Source: Sphingobacterium lactis (GTDB taxonomy: Bacteria > Bacteroidota > Bacteroidia > Sphingobacteriales > Sphingobacteriaceae). From it: a stretch of DNA of 64,000 bases. Both the position numbers and the translations under genes were made by a program. The stretch is taken from positions 3,100,001 through 3,164,000 of the forward strand of contig NZ_CP049246.1 in NCBI RefSeq assembly GCF_011046555.1, in the 5' to 3' direction. Below are positions 8,174 to 15,655 of the stretch, piece after piece (positions within the stretch are counted from its first letter, which is position 1; each line of letters starts with the position of its first letter). The notes below the pieces were generated by a model. That model was given only the letters and a program-made list of their open reading frames with translations, was not told where the DNA came from and did not search any database.

Positions 8174-8917
8174 ATGAAATTACTAGCCGGAAAAACAGCT
8201 TTAATCACTGGGGCATCAAAAGGTATAGGTCGCAAAATTGCAGAAGTCTTTGCTGAGCAAGGTGCTAATGTAGCTTTCACCTACCTTTCATCCGTTGAGA
8301 AAGGACAGGCTCTAGAAAAAGACCTTGAACAATTCGGAACAAAGGTAAAAGGTTACCGTTCAGACGCTTCCAAATTCAATGAAGCTGAACAACTTATTAA
8401 TGATATTGTTGCTGATTTTGGCACTTTAGATATTGTCGTGAACAACGCCGGAATCACCAAGGACGGTCTGTTGATGCGCATGACCGAAGAGAACTGGGAC
8501 GATGTGATCAATGTGAATCTGAAATCCATTTTCAATGTATCCAAAGCGGCAGCTAAGGTGATGATGAAAAACCGTAAGGGTAGCATCATCAATATGAGTT
8601 CAGTTGTGGGTGTTCAAGGAAATGCAGGCCAGGCAAATTATGCCGCATCAAAAGCAGGAATTATCGGTTTCTCAAAATCCTTAGCGAAGGAGTTGGGTTC
8701 TCGTAATATCCGTACTAACGTCGTGGCACCAGGATTTATCCGAACCGAAATGACCGATGTACTGGATCCTAAAGTCGTGGAAGGCTGGGAAGCAAATATC
8801 CCATTGAAACGCGCAGGAGAACCGGAAGACGTCGCCAATGCATGTCTATTCCTGGCATCCGACTTATCGGCCTATGTCACCGGACAGGTACTACCGGTTT
8901 GTGGCGGAATGCTCTAG
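8174..8917 (+). CDS. fabG: 3-oxoacyl-[acyl-carrier-protein] reductase
   Basis: 247 residues, the usual FabG length. It shows the classical short-chain dehydrogenase pattern: cofactor motif TGASKGIG (about 12-19), NNAG (about 90-93), catalytic Ser143 and the YAASK pair Tyr156/Lys160. The C-terminal DLSAYVTGQVLPVCGGML is typical of FabG. The enzyme reduces 3-oxoacyl-ACP with NADPH in fatty acid elongation in the cytoplasm. The gene is monocistronic, with its own promoter and a strong terminator, and is not in a fab cluster, so another SDR role cannot be excluded, but the match to FabG is close. Confidence 0.9.
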   Translation: MKLLAGKTALITGASKGIGRKIAEVFAEQGANVAFTYLSSVEKGQALEKDLEQFGTKVKGYRSDASKFNEAEQLINDIVADFGTLDIVVNNAGITKDGLLMRMTEENWDDVINVNLKSIFNVSKAAAKVMMKNRKGSIINMSSVVGVQGNAGQANYAASKAGIIGFSKSLAKELGSRNIRTNVVAPGFIRTEMTDVLDPKVVEGWEANIPLKRAGEPEDVANACLFLASDLSAYVTGQVLPVCGGML

Positions 8918-8925
8918 CAAAAAAA

Positions 8926-8959
8926 ATCTCCATGATATGAAATCATGGAGATTTTTTTT
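8926..8959. terminator. Terminator after fabG (first copy of a duplicated segment)
   Basis: ATCTCCATGAT (8926-8936) and ATCATGGAGAT (8942-8952) form an 11-bp perfect stem with a 5-nt loop, preceded by an A run and followed by a run of eight T, so it could work in both directions. Confidence 0.9.
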
Positions 8960-9057
8960 GCGTAGTTAGTAGGTAGTATTAAGTATTTAGACCTATGGGG
9001 GATATTGGGTGGGAAGTGGTTGTTTTTTACTTAAGAACCTTGATTATTATTTGATGA

Positions 9058-9092
9058 ATCTCCATGATATGAAATCATGGAGATTTTTTTTT
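9058..9092. terminator. Second copy of the fabG terminator hairpin
   Basis: The same 11-bp stem (9058-9068 with 9074-9084) and 5-nt loop as the first copy, with a T run one base longer. It lies upstream of the next gene's promoter, so it may act as a backup terminator insulating that gene. Confidence 0.8.
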
Positions 9093-9194
9093 GCGTAGTA
9101 AGACCTATGGGGGATATTAGCTGGGAGGAAATAGGTGGTCGATTACTATTCGTAATCTGGTTAAAAGCGGTATCGAATTCTGAATTACAACCCC

Positions 9195-9202
9195 TATATT
9201 TG
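9195..9202 (+). promoter_or_regulatory. -7 box very close to the LuxE-like start codon
   Basis: TATATTTG is a full match to TAnnTTTG and ends only five bases before the ATG at 9208, so the transcript would have almost no leader. No clear -33 TTG was found at the right spacing. Confidence 0.5.
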
Positions 9203-9207
9203 CAGCA

Positions 9208-10188
9208 ATGGAAATCGCTGATCGCATCTTTACTATTCAGAACGAAGAGGAATTTAATGAAATTGCATTGCAGATCTTTCAGCAGCAGGTTCAACGGGTG
9301 CCTGTGTACAAAATGTATGTGGAGTTACTGAATATATTGCCTGAATCAGTTAAGCACTATCGTGATATTCCATTTTTACCCATCCAGTTTTTCAAGACGC
9401 AGGAAATCATTACGGAAAGTTCCTCACCAGAGGTAATCTTCACTTCTTCGGGAACTACGGGCATGGTGACCAGTCAGCACTTGGTTGCTGATAAGGCGCT
9501 CTATGAACAAAGTTTCCGGAAAGCTTTTGAACAGTTTTATGGATCGGTTGCTGACATTGCTGTGTTAGCTCTGCTACCTTCCTATTTGGAGCGTTCTGGC
9601 TCTTCCCTGATCTACATGGTCGATGATCTGATCAAGCATTCCAAACAAGCTGAAAGTGGGTATTTTCTGTACAACCATGATGAGCTCTATCATGCCCTAC
9701 TCCACTTAAAAGCGAAAGGTACAAAAACGATATTGTTTGGAGTTACCTATGCCCTGTTGGATATGATCGAGAACTATCAGATTGATTTTCCGGAGTTGAT
9801 CGTAATGGAGACTGGAGGCATGAAGGGCAAACGAAAGGAAATGGTCCGTGAAGAACTCCACGATCTATTGTGCAAAGGCTTTAATGTACCTGCCATCCAT
9901 TCTGAATACGGAATGACGGAATTGCTATCTCAGGGTTATTCCTATGGAGAAGGGCTATTCCATACCCCAAAATGGATGAAGATATTGATCCGCGACACCA
10001 ATGATCCATTGACGCTGCTGGACAACAAAAAAACAGGAGCAATAAATGTCATTGATTTAGCCAATTATCACTCCTGTTCATTTATAGCGACCCAAGATTT
10101 GGGAAAATATCATCCCGATGGGTCTTTTGAAATTCTTGGTCGATTCGACAATTCCGATATACGGGGTTGCAATCTACTCGTCCAATAG
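9208..10188 (+). CDS. LuxE-like acyl-protein synthetase / adenylate-forming enzyme
   Basis: 326 residues. The segment FTSSGTTGMVTSQH (about residues 75-88) is the phosphate-binding loop of adenylate-forming enzymes, and HSEYGMTELLSQGYS is the corresponding downstream ATP-binding motif. Overall it resembles the LuxE domain family, which activates an acyl group as acyl-AMP and transfers it to a carrier or enzyme cysteine. In luminous bacteria LuxE works with the reductase LuxC; no LuxC-like gene is in this window, so the acceptor and product are unknown. The gene is alone and its stop lies eight bases from the stop of the convergent peptidase gene. The length matches stand-alone LuxE-domain proteins of Bacteroidota. 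Confidence 0.78.
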   Translation: MEIADRIFTIQNEEEFNEIALQIFQQQVQRVPVYKMYVELLNILPESVKHYRDIPFLPIQFFKTQEIITESSSPEVIFTSSGTTGMVTSQHLVADKALYEQSFRKAFEQFYGSVADIAVLALLPSYLERSGSSLIYMVDDLIKHSKQAESGYFLYNHDELYHALLHLKAKGTKTILFGVTYALLDMIENYQIDFPELIVMETGGMKGKRKEMVREELHDLLCKGFNVPAIHSEYGMTELLSQGYSYGEGLFHTPKWMKILIRDTNDPLTLLDNKKTGAINVIDLANYHSCSFIATQDLGKYHPDGSFEILGRFDNSDIRGCNLLVQ

Positions 10189-10196
10189 CCTGTTTC

Positions 10197-11060
10197 TTAT
10201 TGCAAGCTCGGATCCTCGAAGGTATTTCCTTGGTTGATGTCTCCCGTTTCGTATCCTTTCTTGAACCAGTACATACGTTGTTCGGATGTACCATGGGTGA
10301 AAGATTCCGGATTGGACTGTCCGTAAGCCTGCTCTTGGATATGGTCATCCCCTACCGCTGCGGCTGCACGCATCCCTTCAACAATATCATCGTAGGTAAT
10401 TTCCACATCAGTCATCGCATTCAAGTGATGTGCCCATACGCCAGCGTAGAAATCGGCCTGTAGTTCAGTCATGACCGAGATTTTGTTGTAATCACGCTCG
10501 CTCATTTTTGAACGCATGGCATTGGTCTGCGATAGCACGCCAAAGATATTTTGGATGTGATGGCCAACCTCATGGGCAATAACATACGCCAAGGCAAATT
10601 CGCCTTTAGCACCGTATTTCTGCGACAATTCCCTATTGAAACTTAGATCCAGATATACCTTTTGGTCGCCTGGACAATAGAATGGTCCGAATGCGGATTG
10701 CCCCATACCACAACCGCCAGTTTCTGTTCCCTGGGTATACACCACTAGAGCTGGCTTTGGATAGGATTTTCCATTCTGTTGGAAAATGTTGCTCCATACA
10801 TCATCCGTACTAGCCAACACCACATCGGCAAAATGCATCAATTTGTCCTCTTCAGGCGTGGATTGATATTCCCCTTGTTCATTGACAGTGGCTTGCTGAC
10901 CGCCCATCTGATTCAGCAATTCTCCAGGGTCTCCACCCATAAAATAACTGATCAGCAGTACGATTACACCACCAATTCCACCTAACGTTAGTTTCTGACC
11001 TCCGGACATGCCCCTGCGGTCCTCGATATTGCCGCCACGGCGGCCTCCTTGCCATTTCAT
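10197..11060 (-). CDS. YpfJ-like neutral zinc metallopeptidase
   Basis: 287 residues. The N-terminus MKWQGGRRGGNIEDRRG is the signature opening of the YpfJ/KPN_02809 family. One membrane segment follows (about residues 25-43, GGIGGVIVLLISYFMGG). The zinc motif HEVGHH appears mid-protein, with a later SVMTELQADFYAGVWAH segment that supplies the third ligand region. The topology puts the peptidase domain outside the cytoplasmic membrane. Substrates of this family are not known to me. The gene ends convergently eight bases from the LuxE-like gene, with no hairpin between them, so the two transcripts probably overlap. Confidence 0.88.
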   Translation of the reverse strand: MKWQGGRRGGNIEDRRGMSGGQKLTLGGIGGVIVLLISYFMGGDPGELLNQMGGQQATVNEQGEYQSTPEEDKLMHFADVVLASTDDVWSNIFQQNGKSYPKPALVVYTQGTETGGCGMGQSAFGPFYCPGDQKVYLDLSFNRELSQKYGAKGEFALAYVIAHEVGHHIQNIFGVLSQTNAMRSKMSERDYNKISVMTELQADFYAGVWAHHLNAMTDVEITYDDIVEGMRAAAAVGDDHIQEQAYGQSNPESFTHGTSEQRMYWFKKGYETGDINQGNTFEDPSLQ

Positions 11061-11165
11061 AAATATATTTCTATTTTAATTTAGTTTGCTTCGGTTCTAC
11101 TACAAATTCTTTGCCACAAGAATTTGTTTACGAATCTACAATACATTCCCCTCATTTAAAATCAT

Positions 11166-11173
11166 TATCTTTG
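11166..11173 (+). promoter_or_regulatory. -7 box of phnA, deciding its start
   Basis: TATCTTTG is a perfect TAnnTTTG match, 24 bp upstream of the ATG at 11198. A TTG at 11111 opens the same frame but lies upstream of this box, so it would not be in the mRNA; the ATG is preferred. Confidence 0.6.
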
Positions 11174-11197
11174 GGAACAGTAAATATTTCCAAACGT

Positions 11198-11773
11198 ATG
11201 TTATTAGACGATTTAAAAAGTAGAAGTGAAAATCAATGTGAACTATGCCGTTCCACAGAAAATCTCGACATCTACGAAGTACCCCCAACATCAACCCCTA
11301 CCTTAGACAACAGTATTTTGATCTGTTCTGTTTGCAAAGGACAGCTAGAAAAAACGGAACAGATTGATCCTGAGCACTGGAAAGTGTTAAGTGACACCAT
11401 GTGGTCCGAATTTCCTGCCGTTCAGGTTGTCGCTTGGCGTATGTTAAGCCGTTTGCGCAATGAAGCTTGGGCTGCCAATAACCTGGACATCCTCTACCTT
11501 GATGATGAAACCCTGGCATGGGCCAAGAAAACCGGTGACCATGAATCTGAAGCAACGGTTGAATTCCATCAAGATAGTAATGGAACCCGCCTTTTTGAAG
11601 GTGATACAGTAGTTCTGATTAAAACCTTGGATGTAAAAGGCTCCAGTATATCCGCTAAATTAGGAACTGTTGTTAAGAATATTCGACTCGTTCCTGACAA
11701 TACAGAGCAGATTGAGGGCAAGATTGAAGGGCAAACCATCGTTATATTAACGAAATACCTACGCAAGGGATAA
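11198..11773 (+). CDS. phnA: PhnA-family zinc-ribbon protein
   Basis: 191 residues from the chosen ATG. An N-terminal zinc ribbon is visible: RSENQCELC near the start and ICSVCKGQ further on give two Cys-x2-Cys pairs. The C-terminal third (DSNGTRLFEGDTVVLIKTL, then a short acidic-hydrophobic end) is the PhnA SH3-like domain. Despite the old name alkylphosphonate uptake protein, E. coli PhnA is not part of the C-P lyase pathway and the true role is unclear; no phosphonate genes are near here. The start was chosen from the promoter position and because PhnA proteins start a few residues before the RSxxxCELC motif. Confidence 0.82.
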   Translation: MLLDDLKSRSENQCELCRSTENLDIYEVPPTSTPTLDNSILICSVCKGQLEKTEQIDPEHWKVLSDTMWSEFPAVQVVAWRMLSRLRNEAWAANNLDILYLDDETLAWAKKTGDHESEATVEFHQDSNGTRLFEGDTVVLIKTLDVKGSSISAKLGTVVKNIRLVPDNTEQIEGKIEGQTIVILTKYLRKG

Positions 11774-11804
11774 CCCTTGTACTGAAAAACTAAAGAAAGA
11801 AAAC

Positions 11805-12506
11805 ATGAAAAAATTATTCTTTACAGCCTTGATCACTGCCGCATGCTTCAATGTGCAGGCGCAGGAAAAGATCGATGCCAAGAAAATGGAGGAAATGATT
11901 GCCAAACCGCAAACGCAGATCCTTGATGTTCGAACTGCTGAAGAATACCAGGGCGGACATATCCCAAATTCCACAAATATCGATTGGAAGGAAAAAGAGG
12001 CATTTGCAAAAGCAATCGAATCCTTGGATAAGGAACAACCTGTTTATGTTTATTGCCTAGGTGGCGGACGCAGCAAACAAGCGGCCCAATACCTTACACA
12101 GCAAGGTTTTCAAGTCTTCGATTATTCCGGAGGAATGATGGATTGGCGCAATGCGGAAAAGCCGGAAATCAAACCCAATGGCGGTAAGGAAGCGGCAGGC
12201 ATGAGCACAGAGGATTTTGACAAGGCGATCAACGCTGCAGATGTGGTATTGGTCAACTTTTCGGCAGCTTGGTGTGTCCCATGTCAGGAACTCAAACCCA
12301 CCATTGAAAAAATAGAAAAAGAACAGGCTGCAAAGGTTAAGGTCCTCAAATTAGACGCCGACCAAAATAAGGAATTGATGAAGGTTCTGAATGTCCGCGG
12401 CATTCCGCAATTAACCCTGTACAGAAAGGGAGAAATTGCCTGGTCAAAAGCTGGCGTACCGACAGAAGCTGAAATCATGGCCGAAGTGGATAAAGCAACA
12501 AAATAA
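11805..12506 (+). CDS. Exported rhodanese-thioredoxin fusion protein
   Basis: 233 residues. A signal peptide (about 1-20, ending NVQAQ) directs it to the periplasm. Residues about 25-115 form a rhodanese domain with DVRTAEEYQGGHIPNS and an active-site loop CLGGGRS (Cys84). Residues about 130-233 form a thioredoxin domain with WCVPC (Cys157, Cys160) and the cis-proline motif GIPQL (Pro201). Rhodaneses carry persulfide sulfur and thioredoxins exchange disulfides, so a periplasmic sulfur- or disulfide-handling role is likely, perhaps with the thioredoxin domain resolving a persulfide on Cys84. It lies 31 bp after phnA and 20 bp before a DUF423 gene and may be co-transcribed with them. Confidence 0.85.
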   Translation: MKKLFFTALITAACFNVQAQEKIDAKKMEEMIAKPQTQILDVRTAEEYQGGHIPNSTNIDWKEKEAFAKAIESLDKEQPVYVYCLGGGRSKQAAQYLTQQGFQVFDYSGGMMDWRNAEKPEIKPNGGKEAAGMSTEDFDKAINAADVVLVNFSAAWCVPCQELKPTIEKIEKEQAAKVKVLKLDADQNKELMKVLNVRGIPQLTLYRKGEIAWSKAGVPTEAEIMAEVDKATK

Positions 12507-12526
12507 TTCATCAATACATATCGCTA

Positions 12527-12904
12527 GTGAATCAAGCAGCATTAATTTCAGGCGCCATTTTTGGCATTTTATCCATTGTTTTAGGTGCATTCGGTGCACA
12601 TGCTTTAAAGAAGGTCCTATCTGAGGAACGATTGGCATCCTTTGAAGTAGGCGTCCGTTATCAGATGTATGCAGCCATTACCTTACTAATAATTGGCTAT
12701 CACGCGGATTTCAGCACAAGCTATGGAAAATGGGCTTATTATGGTCTCTTCTGGGGGACTATCCTTTTTTCGGGAAGTATTTACTTTTTGAGCCTGAAAG
12801 ATGTGCTCAAAGTTAATCTTCGCTTCCTGGGTCCAATTACACCACTGGGCGGATTGCTGATGATCGTAGGATGGTTGATGTTACTGCTTTCTTATATGCA
12901 GTAA
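12527..12904 (+). CDS. DUF423 (YgdD-like) small membrane protein, GTG start
   Basis: 125 residues. The sequence opens NQAALISGAIFGILSIVLGA followed by FGAHALKK, the characteristic DUF423 start, and four hydrophobic segments span the protein. A GTG at 12527 gives the family-typical N-terminus; no better ATG exists. The function of DUF423 is unknown. It is the last gene of the plus-strand group and is followed by a hairpin. Confidence 0.85.
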   Translation: MNQAALISGAIFGILSIVLGAFGAHALKKVLSEERLASFEVGVRYQMYAAITLLIIGYHADFSTSYGKWAYYGLFWGTILFSGSIYFLSLKDVLKVNLRFLGPITPLGGLLMIVGWLMLLLSYMQ

Positions 12905-12931
12905 GGAAGAGCAAAAAACTTCATAAAAATA

Positions 12932-12964
12932 AAAGGCATCCTTTGGGATGCCTTTATGTTTTTA
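12932..12964. terminator. Bidirectional terminator between DUF423 gene and mqnA
   Basis: AAAGGCATCC (12932-12941) pairs with GGATGCCTTT (12946-12955) around a TTTG loop. The T-rich tail is better on the minus strand, so it may end both the DUF423 transcript and the mqnE-mqnA operon. Confidence 0.8.
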
Positions 12965-13038
12965 TCAGACCAATATTCAGAAAAACACCTCTAGTTTAAT
13001 TGGAAATAGTATTTGCTATGATTTTGAATACAAGCTAA

Positions 13039-13764
13039 TTATTGCTCCAATTCGGCATACCAAGCTAGGTACTTTTCTATTGCTTGCCTTTTCTCATTCG
13101 TAAGGTGAAAATTCAAATTTTCATTTAAATATTTATGATAATCGAAATTGGGAAATACGGGAAGTCCGGGGATCACATCATCCGGTCGGGATACCCCTTC
13201 CGCTAGGGCAGCATTGAATTTTTCCTCAAAGGCATCAGGTAGTTTTTTATTGGATACCCAAACGGCAAAGGCAAAAGGCAAACCTGTCAATTCCCGCCAA
13301 TAATGCCCAAGGTCATAAACGTACGGCACTTCTTCTTTCTTACCGAAGGTGCGATCTCCGATCAATACGTAGGCATCTGCCTCGCCTTCCGTAAGCACCT
13401 GCACATCTCTTTTCCAATAGTGCTTCAGTAAAATTCGAGCAAGACCATTGGATGTGCGGGATTGCTTATCCAATAAGAGAGTATCTATTTCCGAAATCGG
13501 TTTGTTGGAAAAGATAAAAACCGAATCCACATAGTCTTCTGTTCCTATGCAATAATCTCCGATAATATGGTATTCTTCGAGTTTCGTCAAAGCAGCTACG
13601 GGAATAACGCCCATATCCACTTCATCCTCGATTACTTTCCGCGCGCATTCGCTGGGATAGTCAACCGATAGCTCAATATCATTAATCACATCTGAAGCCC
13701 GTATTCCCTGTAGAAAAGGCAGGGTGTTGGTATAGGAGACAGCAGATACCTTAATTTTATTCAT
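13039..13764 (-). CDS. mqnA: Chorismate dehydratase, futalosine pathway
   Basis: 241 residues. The N-terminal KVSAVSYTNTLPFLQGI and the DMGVIPVAAL segment (about residues 51-60) are typical of MqnA, a periplasmic-binding-protein-like fold that removes water from chorismate to give 3-enolpyruvylbenzoate, the first step of the futalosine route to menaquinone. Its start overlaps the stop of the upstream phosphatase gene by eight bases (13757-13764), so translation is coupled. mqnE, the next enzyme of the pathway, is the first gene of the same operon. Other pathway genes (mqnB, mqnC, mqnD) are not in the window. Confidence 0.93.
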   Translation of the reverse strand: MNKIKVSAVSYTNTLPFLQGIRASDVINDIELSVDYPSECARKVIEDEVDMGVIPVAALTKLEEYHIIGDYCIGTEDYVDSVFIFSNKPISEIDTLLLDKQSRTSNGLARILLKHYWKRDVQVLTEGEADAYVLIGDRTFGKKEEVPYVYDLGHYWRELTGLPFAFAVWVSNKKLPDAFEEKFNAALAEGVSRPDDVIPGLPVFPNFDYHKYLNENLNFHLTNEKRQAIEKYLAWYAELEQ

Positions 13765-14383
13765 TCACTAAACTTTCTAGATGTTTGATGTTGTAATGAT
13801 CGACAATGGAGAAGCGGCCATCTTCATATTCCAATTTGTATAGCGCCGTATTGGTATGCGGAAAATCATCCATTTTGCAAACCGGCACTTCGGTAATATG
13901 ACAGAGTAAGATGCGCAGTGCACGGCCGTGCATACACACCAGAACTGTTTCCTCTCCCGGTTGATTGATCATGTAGTCAATGGCTTCCCGTTGCCGGCTG
14001 ACCAACTGATTGGGTGATTCCCCCTCTTCTATGGCCAGATCCAGATCATTATTGCGCCAGGAATTGACTACCTTTTCAAAGCCTGTCAGGATATTTTCGT
14101 TCTGTTCCTGCCCTTCATAGATTCCCCAGGAAATCTCATCCAGACCAACCAATTGCTCCATCGGCACGCCATCCTTCAGAAAGGGTGCTACGGTTTGGTG
14201 GGTCCGCAACAGTGTCGAGGTGTAGATCTTATCAAATGGAACCGATTTATACGCTTCATAAAATGCTTGAGCCTGTTTGATTCCATTTTCATTCAATGGG
14301 CTGTTCACACCCCTGCCCTGCACAATACCTTTCAGATTGAGATCTGTTTGCCCATGGCGTATAAAATAAAATGTCTTCTTCAC
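13757..14383 (-). CDS. Histidine phosphatase family protein in the mqn operon
   Basis: 208 residues. The catalytic motif IRHGQTDLN sits at the N-terminus (His10 the expected phospho-acceptor), followed by YTSTLLRTHQTV, EISWGIYEGQE and CMHGRALRILLC, the usual order for the phosphoglycerate-mutase-like branch. It is cytoplasmic. It is wedged between mqnE (12-bp gap) and mqnA (8-bp overlap), so it is co-expressed with menaquinone synthesis genes. The known futalosine pathway does not need a phosphatase of this type, so it may be a generic phosphatase or may act on a phosphorylated side product; this is open. Confidence 0.88.
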   Translation of the reverse strand: MKKTFYFIRHGQTDLNLKGIVQGRGVNSPLNENGIKQAQAFYEAYKSVPFDKIYTSTLLRTHQTVAPFLKDGVPMEQLVGLDEISWGIYEGQEQNENILTGFEKVVNSWRNNDLDLAIEEGESPNQLVSRQREAIDYMINQPGEETVLVCMHGRALRILLCHITEVPVCKMDDFPHTNTALYKLEYEDGRFSIVDHYNIKHLESLVNE

Positions 14384-14395
14384 GTGTTCTCCTGC

Positions 14396-15595
14396 TTATG
14401 AATTCACTACCGGTAGTTTATAGTATTGTTTCTTGGGATTGGCATCCTCAAAAACTACATCTTTATAATCCGTCACCACATGGTACAACGTATCGCGTTC
14501 AATCGGGTGGCGGCCTACGTTTCTGATCAGCTCGACCAACTCCTGCGTTGTCATGGCCGGATTCTGCTCTTCGGCACCTGCCATACTGTATATTTTCGTT
14601 GTATCGTCCAATGTACCGTCGATGTCATCCACGCCAAAGCTTAGGGACATCTGTGCAGTATTCCTGGAAATCATCGCCCAGTAGGCTTTGATATGCGGGA
14701 AGTTGTCCATGTAAATCCGCGCAATGGCGTAGTTCCTTAAATCTTCAATAACCGATACTTCAGGCACATCGTGCATCTGGTTGTCTTTATTTCTGAATTT
14801 TAAGGGGATAAACGTCTGGAATCCACCCGTTTTATCCTGCAATTGGCGCAAACGCTCCATATGGTCCACGCGATGCCAAAACTCCTCAATATGCCCATAT
14901 AACATGGTCGCATTGGTATGCATGCCCAATTTATGCGCTTGTTCATGGATATCCAGCCACTGATCGGCCGTACATTTATCATGCGCGATCTTCTCCCGAA
15001 CTTCCGGATGGAAAATCTCTGCACCGCCTCCAGGCATGGAGTCCAAGCCACAGGATTGCAGGTATTTCATACCCTCATAATGGCTAAGCTTTGCTTTCTT
15101 GAAAATGTAATAATATTCTACTGGGGTTAGCCCCTTGATATGCAGATCTGGTTGGTGTGCCTTGCAACGCTTAAAGAATTCCGCATAGAACTCCAAATTT
15201 TGCTTTGGAACAACACCGCCTGTGATATGGACTTCCGTTACGGGTTCACCGTCATATTTCTTCACGATATCCATCATGCCATCCACATCCATCTCCCAAC
15301 CTTCGTCACGCTGTTTGATCATCCGTGAATACGAACAGAATTTACAGTCGTACACACATACGTTGGTGGGTTCTATATGAAAGTTCCTGTTGAAATAAGT
15401 GATGTCACCATGTTTTCTCTCGCGGATATAGTTTGCTAGCACACCCAAATATCCCAATTCTCCATGTTCATAAAGGTAAACGCCTTCATCAAACGTAATC
15501 CTTTCAGCATCAAGCACCTTCTGTGCAATACGCTTTAACTCTGGAGATAATTTCTCATCGTTTAATAAAAACGTTAATTTTTCTGTTGATTCCAT
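14396..15595 (-). CDS. mqnE: Aminodeoxyfutalosine synthase (radical SAM)
   Basis: 399 residues. The iron-sulfur motif CVYDCKFC (Cys80, Cys84, Cys87) is the CX3CX2C of radical SAM enzymes, after the family segment HIEPTNVC. ITGGVVPKQN and GLDSMPGGGAEIF are strong MqnE/MqnC-type motifs, and the sequence fits MqnE better because of its operon with mqnA and its length. It joins 3-enolpyruvylbenzoate to a SAM-derived adenosyl group to form aminodeoxyfutalosine. It is the first gene of the mqnE-phosphatase-mqnA operon, with a good -7 box and an AAGGAG sequence eight bases before the ATG. Confidence 0.93.
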   Translation of the reverse strand: MESTEKLTFLLNDEKLSPELKRIAQKVLDAERITFDEGVYLYEHGELGYLGVLANYIRERKHGDITYFNRNFHIEPTNVCVYDCKFCSYSRMIKQRDEGWEMDVDGMMDIVKKYDGEPVTEVHITGGVVPKQNLEFYAEFFKRCKAHQPDLHIKGLTPVEYYYIFKKAKLSHYEGMKYLQSCGLDSMPGGGAEIFHPEVREKIAHDKCTADQWLDIHEQAHKLGMHTNATMLYGHIEEFWHRVDHMERLRQLQDKTGGFQTFIPLKFRNKDNQMHDVPEVSVIEDLRNYAIARIYMDNFPHIKAYWAMISRNTAQMSLSFGVDDIDGTLDDTTKIYSMAGAEEQNPAMTTQELVELIRNVGRHPIERDTLYHVVTDYKDVVFEDANPKKQYYKLPVVNS

Positions 15596-15612
15596 TTCTC
15601 ACTCCTTACCTA

Positions 15613-15620
15613 CAAATGTA
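15613..15620 (-). promoter_or_regulatory. Candidate -7 box of the mqnE operon
   Basis: TACATTTG on the minus strand, a full TAnnTTTG match, 17 bp before the mqnE ATG. The same octamer lies 17 bp before the MsbA-like gene. Confidence 0.55.
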
Positions 15621-15655
15621 TAAAAATCAACCCACAATTGCTATAGGAAACGGTT

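Larger units (their letters stand above)
8920..9120. repeat. Direct duplication of a terminator-bearing segment, 132 bp apart
   Basis: The hairpin at 8926-8952, its T run and the following GCGTAG recur 132 bp downstream (9058-9098). A further shared block, AGACCTATGGGGGATATT, follows each copy; in the first copy it is separated from the hairpin by an extra TA-rich stretch of roughly 20 bp. The stretch between fabG and the LuxE-like gene is therefore largely two diverged copies of one intergenic segment. No ORF of note is seen here. Confidence 0.85.

Noticed and set aside
11111-11197. A TTG start for phnA at 11111
   Set aside because: It lies upstream of a perfect -7 box at 11166-11173, and PhnA proteins start close to the zinc-ribbon cysteines.
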